Of a stretch of 64,000 nucleotides of DNA, positions 58,732 to 64,000 are shown piece by piece. The translations under genes and the position numbers were made by a program. How positions within the stretch are numbered: position 1 is the first letter of the stretch; every line of letters begins with the position of its first letter. This stretch comes from Lactarius indigo (lineage: Eukaryota; Basidiomycota; Agaricomycetes; Russulales; Russulaceae): the NCBI GenBank assembly GCA_025766275.1, contig JAFKAC010000001.1, positions 2,232,001-2,296,000 of the forward strand, in the 5' to 3' direction. The notes beneath the pieces were generated by a model. The model ran no database searches. It worked only from the letters and a program-made list of their open reading frames with translations, and was not told the origin of the DNA.

Positions 58732-61700
58732 CTACAACTCGTCGTGGAAGGGGTATTCGTCATCACCGATCTCCTCCATTTCAATCTGAATCTTGTCTTT
58801 CAACTCGTCGGGTAGGATCACACCGGGTTTGCCTTCAAACGCTAGCGGCTCGTCCACAACTGGCTCGGGCGTAGGCTCGTACGCTGATTCGTCAAGAATT
58901 ACTGGGTCCACTGGCGGCGCGGGTTTCACCGTAGTGTCAGTTGGTGCGGTTTCCGAAACGCCAAGTGAGCGACGAAGGACGCGGTCCACACGGATGAGGA
59001 ATCTGGAATTACAATCAGGGGATGATGCTCGTGTTACACGTATGCTTCCGATACGTACTCGTCAGAGTCGGGCACCTCGAATCCAGAGCGCACGAGGGCA
59101 CCATCAATCAAGACCGCGGCGACTTCCCTGAGCTCGTCCTCGGCCTCAATATCGCGTTCTTCTTCCTCCCCTGGTAGCTGCTCCACACGACGCAGGAGAC
59201 CTTCGATCAGTGGCGATCGCGGGTTCAGCTCAAGAACCTTCTGGCGTTTCGCGAGCTCGAGCATCATATTGTTGTCCTGGCCCTTACTCGTTGCGCTCAT
59301 GATACGCTGGACATTCGCGGTGTAGCCACCCACGTCGGCGACTACAGCGCAGGGGCTAGTCACCAGGCGATCGGATATGACAACTGTAACAGAGGCATCA
59401 AAATACACAATTGTGAAATGTCAACAAGACGCGAACCATCTCGAACAACGTCCTGAGCTTGCTCCTTCAACCAGTTCAGGAGAGGCTTGAATTTCTCCTT
59501 GGCCTCTGCTTGTCTAGCCTTCTCTTCCTCAGCATCGAGATCTACCCGCAGTATATAATCGAATGCACTGCAAAAAGGACTCCACTTCCAGACTCACCCT
59601 CGTCGCCGAAAGTCAACCCGGCCTTAGCTGCGTCCTGGAAGGGAATGCCTCTGGAGCAAAATCAGCCAGTCAATTGTACAATGGCATTGACACTCACTTC
59701 CACTTTCGGAGATGGTGGAATAGGACGTCATCGAGAGGATCCGTCAGGAGGAGCACCTCATAACCTCGCGCATGCAACTTTTCGACGAAAACGCTCTTCG
59801 CCAATGAGGTGGTAGTCTTGCCAGCATCAGAGACATAGAAAATTTGCTTTTGTCCTGCCTTTTTGTTCTCAATGTACTAAGGGCGACAGACAGTCAATGA
59901 CCGTCACACTACAAATTATGAGAACGTACTTCATCCAATGTTGAGTTGCTACGCTGGTTCGTTGCAAAGCGAATCAGCGGGACCAGCTTTTCGCCTGTTT
60001 TTTCGAGTCCTCAATGGCACCGAGTTTGAAAACGTTGGCATAGACCTTATGAACCTTGGAGAAATGCTCAGGATCATCTTCTGCGATCTTTGTGAATGAC
60101 TGAATGATACGCCTCAGAATCGCCTGCTTGATTTGGCGCAAGAATGAAGCGTTCTGGAGCATCTCGCGGGAAACATTTAACGGGAGATCGTCGGCTACAG
60201 CGACGCGATCAGCCCGAGTTCTTCGAATCGGGGGTAGGAATTCTCGCACCGTCAATAATAGCCCTGACCCAGCTGGCCCACTTTGGTAAATAATCGTCGC
60301 CAAGATCAGACGTGATGAAGGTGCGCTTGACCAGAAGGCGTATCCCATTGGTCACTGTTTGAGCTCCCTGCCAAAAGTCATCCGGTAGTTTCCCCGGAAT
60401 ATATAGAAGAGCACGGAAGGAAACGCCAGATCCTAAATCGCCAGAAAAGTGATTCCATGCGAGGGGCTTCGAAGTAAAGTCACGCCAAGTTGCTTGATAG
60501 AATAGCTCATATTCGAGGGAAGAAATGTTTTTGGCGTCTCTGTAAGCGCGTCCTATGAATTAGATTTCACAGGAAAGGCGAAGAGTTCAGTACCTCGTCC
60601 AGAGAGGGGGCTGCGCGTTGAGGTGGGCCCAATGATCAACCAGAGTTGTCTTCTTTTCCTTTGGTTCAGACTCCTTCACCTCTTCGATGACGGCTTCATC
60701 CTCCGAAGTTTCTGCGGCTTCTTCATCACTGGCAGGTGTCTCGGTCTCGGTCGCTGGCTCCTCAGGAACTTCCTCCTCCTGCTGTTGGTACAAGTAGAGT
60801 GGGAAAGACGACGAGAACACAGGAATGCTTGTTGATTAATTCGATAATGGTATGATGATCGAGGTACTCAAGAGCATCGGGCTTCAACACAAGTGTGATC
60901 TCTGTGCCCCGCTCCAGAGTATTACCCCTAGGGTCGGGATAGGTAGCGAAGTCATTATCGTCACTGGAAGAACTGAAAATGTATTGTTGGGGATTGGGGA
61001 TATCGGACGTTTTGGCGGGGACAGAAGCGACGTAAACCTTATCGGCGACCAAAAAGCTGGGGAGATAGTCAAAAATAGAGAATCATGGGATACGCAACAG
61101 GGGGGGCGGGGGGCACACCTGCTGTAGAAACCAAGGCCGAAAGCACCAATCAGGTTGCCATTGGAGGCTGACTCCGGACCACCTTCAGCCTGCGCAAGGA
61201 ATTCCGCAGTCCCGGATCTTGCAAGAGTTCCCTTTTCAAAGTAGATGGGTCAGGAAGGGCCATAGGCACCTGGTCAAGGTGAGCACGAACCAGGTTCTTT
61301 GTCATCTCCTCTGGAGTCATACCAATACCGTTGTCTGTTGTGTCCGACGTCAGCGTCGTAGAATGGTTTGGAGAGGCTGAATAACGTACCCGTGATAACG
61401 ATGCGTCCACTTGACCCATCCTCTGCAGGAAAGGTCTTAATGGTGATGTTAAGGGGGCTAGTGCCATCCCAGACATCTTTGTTAGTGAGCGAAGTTAAGC
61501 GAAGCTTCTCCAAAGCATCATTTGCATTTGAGATGAGCTCTCGCAGAAACACATCGCTAGTGGAAAGTGAGAGTGTATCTCCGAAGAATAGGTGGTCACA
61601 CCAACCGGTGCGAGTAAAGACTGGTGAATGACGCGTCAGCGGTGGCAGGTGCGTTGAAAGACGGACATGCCTGTTTATTACGATATTGCGAAGGCGGGCA

Positions 61701-61862
61701 ATGTCACTCTGTGCACGCGTTCAGCAATGAGACCGAGCATGTGACACCAGCCGAAGACGCACTTGGTAGTGGTGTTTCTCAACAGTGACTTCTGGATCGA
61801 TGTCCTGAGCTAGGACACGACTCGCAAGAACGACGCCGGCAACGAGAAAGGAAAGCAACCGC
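58732..61862 (-). CDS. ER Hsp90, GRP94/endoplasmin type, with HDEL; two frame problems
   Basis: About fourteen exons encode an ER-lumen Hsp90. A signal peptide (LLSFLVAGVVLASRVLAQ) leads to VINSLYSHRDVFLRELISNA, DNGIGMTPEEM, SGTAEFLAQAEGG, NGNLIGAFGLGFYS and VYVASVPAKT. Further on are LEYLDHHTIIELINKHS, FSSSFPLYLYQQQ, LNAQPPLWTR, GVSFRALLYIPGKLP, LPLNVSREMLQ, IFYVSDAGKTT, GYEVLLLTDPLDD and a C-terminal Asp/Glu-rich end with YPFHDEL, the ER retrieval signal. Two positions disturb the frame: an extra base near 60821, and an A6 run (plus-strand T 59998-60003) two too long or one too short. S. cerevisiae lacks GRP94 but many basidiomycetes keep it. Client folding in the ER is inferred. A TGACGTGTCA palindrome lies upstream. 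Confidence 0.93.
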
Positions 61863-61956
61863 ATCACTGCGGGTGGAGGGAGTGAGAGAGAGACAAGAGT
61901 AGAGACCAAGACGGAAGAGACGGGTTGTTATACAACGGAACGTGTTACCAAAAGGC

Positions 61957-61966
61957 TGACGTGTCA
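61957..61966. promoter_or_regulatory. TGACGTGTCA palindrome upstream of the GRP94-type gene (UPRE-like)
   Basis: The ten-base palindrome lies 95-104 bp upstream of the ATG. It contains TGACGTG, the core of metazoan UPR elements bound by XBP1, the Hac1 counterpart. An identical octamer stands before OST1. Regulation by the unfolded-protein response is inferred. Confidence 0.35.
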
Positions 61967-62016
61967 GTCTCGCATTCACACGTTACTCTAAAGTATGGTA
62001 CTGTTCTCCGAATAGT

Positions 62017-64000
62017 CTAGCTACTACCGACTCGGTCTCCCACATGCACAGACAACTTCGGAGCCGATAATCGCGACAGGTATTCCTGTATTTCGCGTGG
62101 TCAGAACACAGCCATGTTGTTCCACGTCTAAATACGTACCCGCACCCATCGTTCTCTCTGTTCCGGAACGTGGTCAAACATAATGTACCGCTTGTCTCCC
62201 TAGGACGCATAGTCAGTAAATGACTCTGCGGAAAGGGGCAGCGCGCACGAACCTTCAAGACCTTTTCCATTTCTGTAATATCCACGTTCTTTGCCAATTT
62301 CTTCATGTCAACGTTGCCTCCACCACCCTCACCTTCGTCTTCATCACCAGCGTCATCTCGCTTTACCCCTCCCTCTGTTCCCTCGCCCCCAATCTTCCTC
62401 AACCTTCCCCAAAACTCAACAAAAGAGTTTTCGGATAGCATATCGTTGAACGCTTCTCGTGCGCTCGTCGTTCTTGTAAGCTGCCACTGGTCAAATTCTT
62501 GTTCGAGCTTGAATACGTCATAGCCCAGTTTCGTAGCCGGGAGTGAGGACAAGAGGGACGAAACAGGAAGCACAGTAAACTGCGTGGCGAGTGAGGGAGT
62601 ATTGGAAAGGAAGAGCGCGTGCAAGTTGTCCAGGTGTTTTGCGCGCAGTTGGCTGACATGCGTCTGAAACAAATGGCGCTGGTGGCCCAGAGACAGAGAG
62701 GAATATCGAAAACGTGGATCGGACTGCAATTGTGCAAGGGATGATTCCCATGTTGCCTAGACAAGACGATTAGATCGCCGCCCGTGACAGAAGGCCGCTC
62801 GTACCTGTGGTTCCCGTATAGCATCCGTTAAAGAGTCCTGAATGAAAAATGATGCTCAGGTGAGCGCCAGTACACGGCTCGCGAAGTCTGAAGCAGGTAG
62901 CTATGGCGCACCTGAACTGCAGTTCCCCCTCCTCTTTATTTAAATCGACCCTCGATTTCTCAATATTCGCTTGCACTCGATCGCGCTCCGCCTTGATTTT
63001 CTCTTCGCGCTCCTTAACAGCGTGTGCCTTTCTGTCCTTGCGTTTCTGTGTTTCATCGACTCCTTCAACGGGAGCGATATCAACCGCTGGTTTTTCACTT
63101 GGATCCTGGAGCCGTTCGGTTGGACTGTGAGTTTGAGAACGTGTCAAATAACTCTTCACGCAGGGAAGACGAGCCGACAGCATCATAACGAGGGTCGGCA
63201 GATATGGCTTTCTTAACCTGAGTACAAGAGTCAGACAATTAGTTGGGCAAACGGAAAACCTGCTTGCCTCTTTCCAAGCGGCACCCTGTTGAGTAACACC
63301 ACTCTCTCTGAGAAGTGCGAAGAAGTCCGCCTCCGCTTTCTGCGCAAGTGCACGCTTTCCTAAAATCATTTCAGGTCAAAAAGACAAACACGCGACAAGG
63401 AAGAACACACACGTTCTCCGAGCTCCTTGAGAAATTCTCGAAACCGTTTCTCTCTCTCCCGGTCGTCCCTTCCCCAACCGTAAAACCGCCTGTCCTTCTT
63501 CCACTGTCTCCGAAAATCGGACCAGCTCGTTCGCGTGCTCTTTACTTCCGTTGTGAGAAGTCGTTCGAACTCTTCCTTGGGATCCTCCTTCTCCTTCTTG
63601 ACTCGCGACGCCCGAAGTTCGCGAGCACGCTCTCGGCAGTACTCGTCAAAGGCCTCGCGACGCGCGGAGACAGACGGAAGGAGTACATAGCGCGGATCGG
63701 ATATGAACAATGGAAGTGACGTATCCCATGGATGTAATGGGTTGATGTCCTTCTCCCGGAGTAAGGTCTGCGAGTAGCACGCGTGAAATGGTTTCGGAGG
63801 GAACTGCCACATCAACACACCTTGAATAGTGCCTTCCCTTCCTCGATGGAAAGGTCGACACGGTCAGGCATGTGGATTTGAGGAGCACCTTCGGGAGCTT
63901 TCTGTGCTGCCTCTGCTTCCTCCTGCTCTCTTCTTTTCTCTTCTTCCTCGGCCTCCTTAGCAAGTTGCGCAGCAGCTTCTCTCTGCCAGTCCTCTTCTTG
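62017..64000 (-). CDS. FF-domain protein, TCERG1/Urn1/Prp40-like, partial at 5' end
   Basis: Runs off the right edge, so the N-terminus (where WW domains are expected) is missing. Eight exons are visible: 64000-63821, 63767-63413, 63359-63268, 63217-62912, 62837-62805, 62756-62253, 62199-62140, 62085-62017. They carry a charged coiled coil (KEAEEEEKRREQEEAEAA) and FF-type repeats: LLREKDINPLHPWDTSLPLF, SDPRYVLLPSVSARREAFDE, ADFFALLRESG and FGRDDRE-type linkers. Further ones are ISADPRYDAV and LQSDPRFRYSSLSLGHQRHLF. Such proteins couple transcription elongation to splicing. The intron at 63218-63267 has a GC donor. One extra base near 63110 and one missing T near 62830 disturb the frame. The last segment ends HVGDRVGSS. 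Confidence 0.82.

Noticed and set aside
11895..63120. Genome-wide programmed +1 frameshifting as the main explanation
   Set aside because: The break sites share no slippery codon, stop context or structure, and several lie far from any stop. Kept only as an alternative to test.
1..64000. CRISPR arrays, bacterial operons, riboswitches
   Set aside because: No regular spacer-repeat arrays; the sequence is a eukaryotic, intron-rich genome.

Overview
The window is nuclear DNA of a filamentous basidiomycete, most likely a mushroom-forming Agaricomycete. The evidence is dense small introns (mostly 48-80 bp, GTRNGT...YAG, a few GC-AG), intron-rich genes packed 50-500 bp apart on both strands, a FunK1 fungal-type kinase, tandem GPI-type chitin deacetylases, and basidiomycete-type kelch and BTB proteins. 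There is no plasmid, phage, CRISPR array or complete transposon. All gene models below were rebuilt by splicing by eye, and for most genes the exon lengths sum to an exact multiple of three.

Layout. 0-6 kb: end of a membrane protein gene, a small Ser/Arg-rich gene, and a GCK-III Ste20-like kinase. 7-11 kb: two tandem chitin deacetylases. 11-16 kb: a Dal5-type MFS permease divergent from an AlaX-type tRNA editing gene, then a RING protein. 16-19 kb: a 2OG-Fe(II) oxygenase and a single-pass Cys-containing protein. 19.5-23.5 kb: gag-like debris, an intact FunK1 kinase, a decayed FunK1 copy and the 3' part of an unknown gene. 23.7-30 kb: a BTB protein, a membrane spermidine-synthase-like protein and a divergent short-chain dehydrogenase. 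30-37 kb: RPL35, divergent HIS6, an iron-type alcohol dehydrogenase (HOT/ADHFE1) and a membrane aspartic protease. 37-46.6 kb: a PPR protein, a small SANT-like gene, OST1, MRPL22, a GILT-like protein and a CID2 homolog. 47-57 kb: a C2H2 factor, an RNR-inhibitor-like gene, a kelch membrane protein and a large disordered protein. 57-64 kb: an aldo-keto reductase, a GRP94-type ER Hsp90 ending in HDEL, and an FF-domain elongation/splicing factor that runs off the right edge.

The most striking feature is not a new system. It is a recurrent defect: more than a dozen conserved genes, including essential ones (RPL35, OST1, GRP94, HIS6), read perfectly except for isolated single extra bases, plus a few homopolymer length changes. 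Removing one base restores the family sequence on both sides. Residual consensus error of the assembly is the most economical explanation, but it needs reads or RNA to settle, and it strongly affects any automated annotation here. Smaller points of interest are TGACGTGT elements shared by the upstream regions of two ER genes (GRP94 and OST1), a FunK1 duplication beside a truncated gene, GC-AG introns, a 48 bp head-to-head gene pair and a GILT-like protein with an unusual cysteine spacing.
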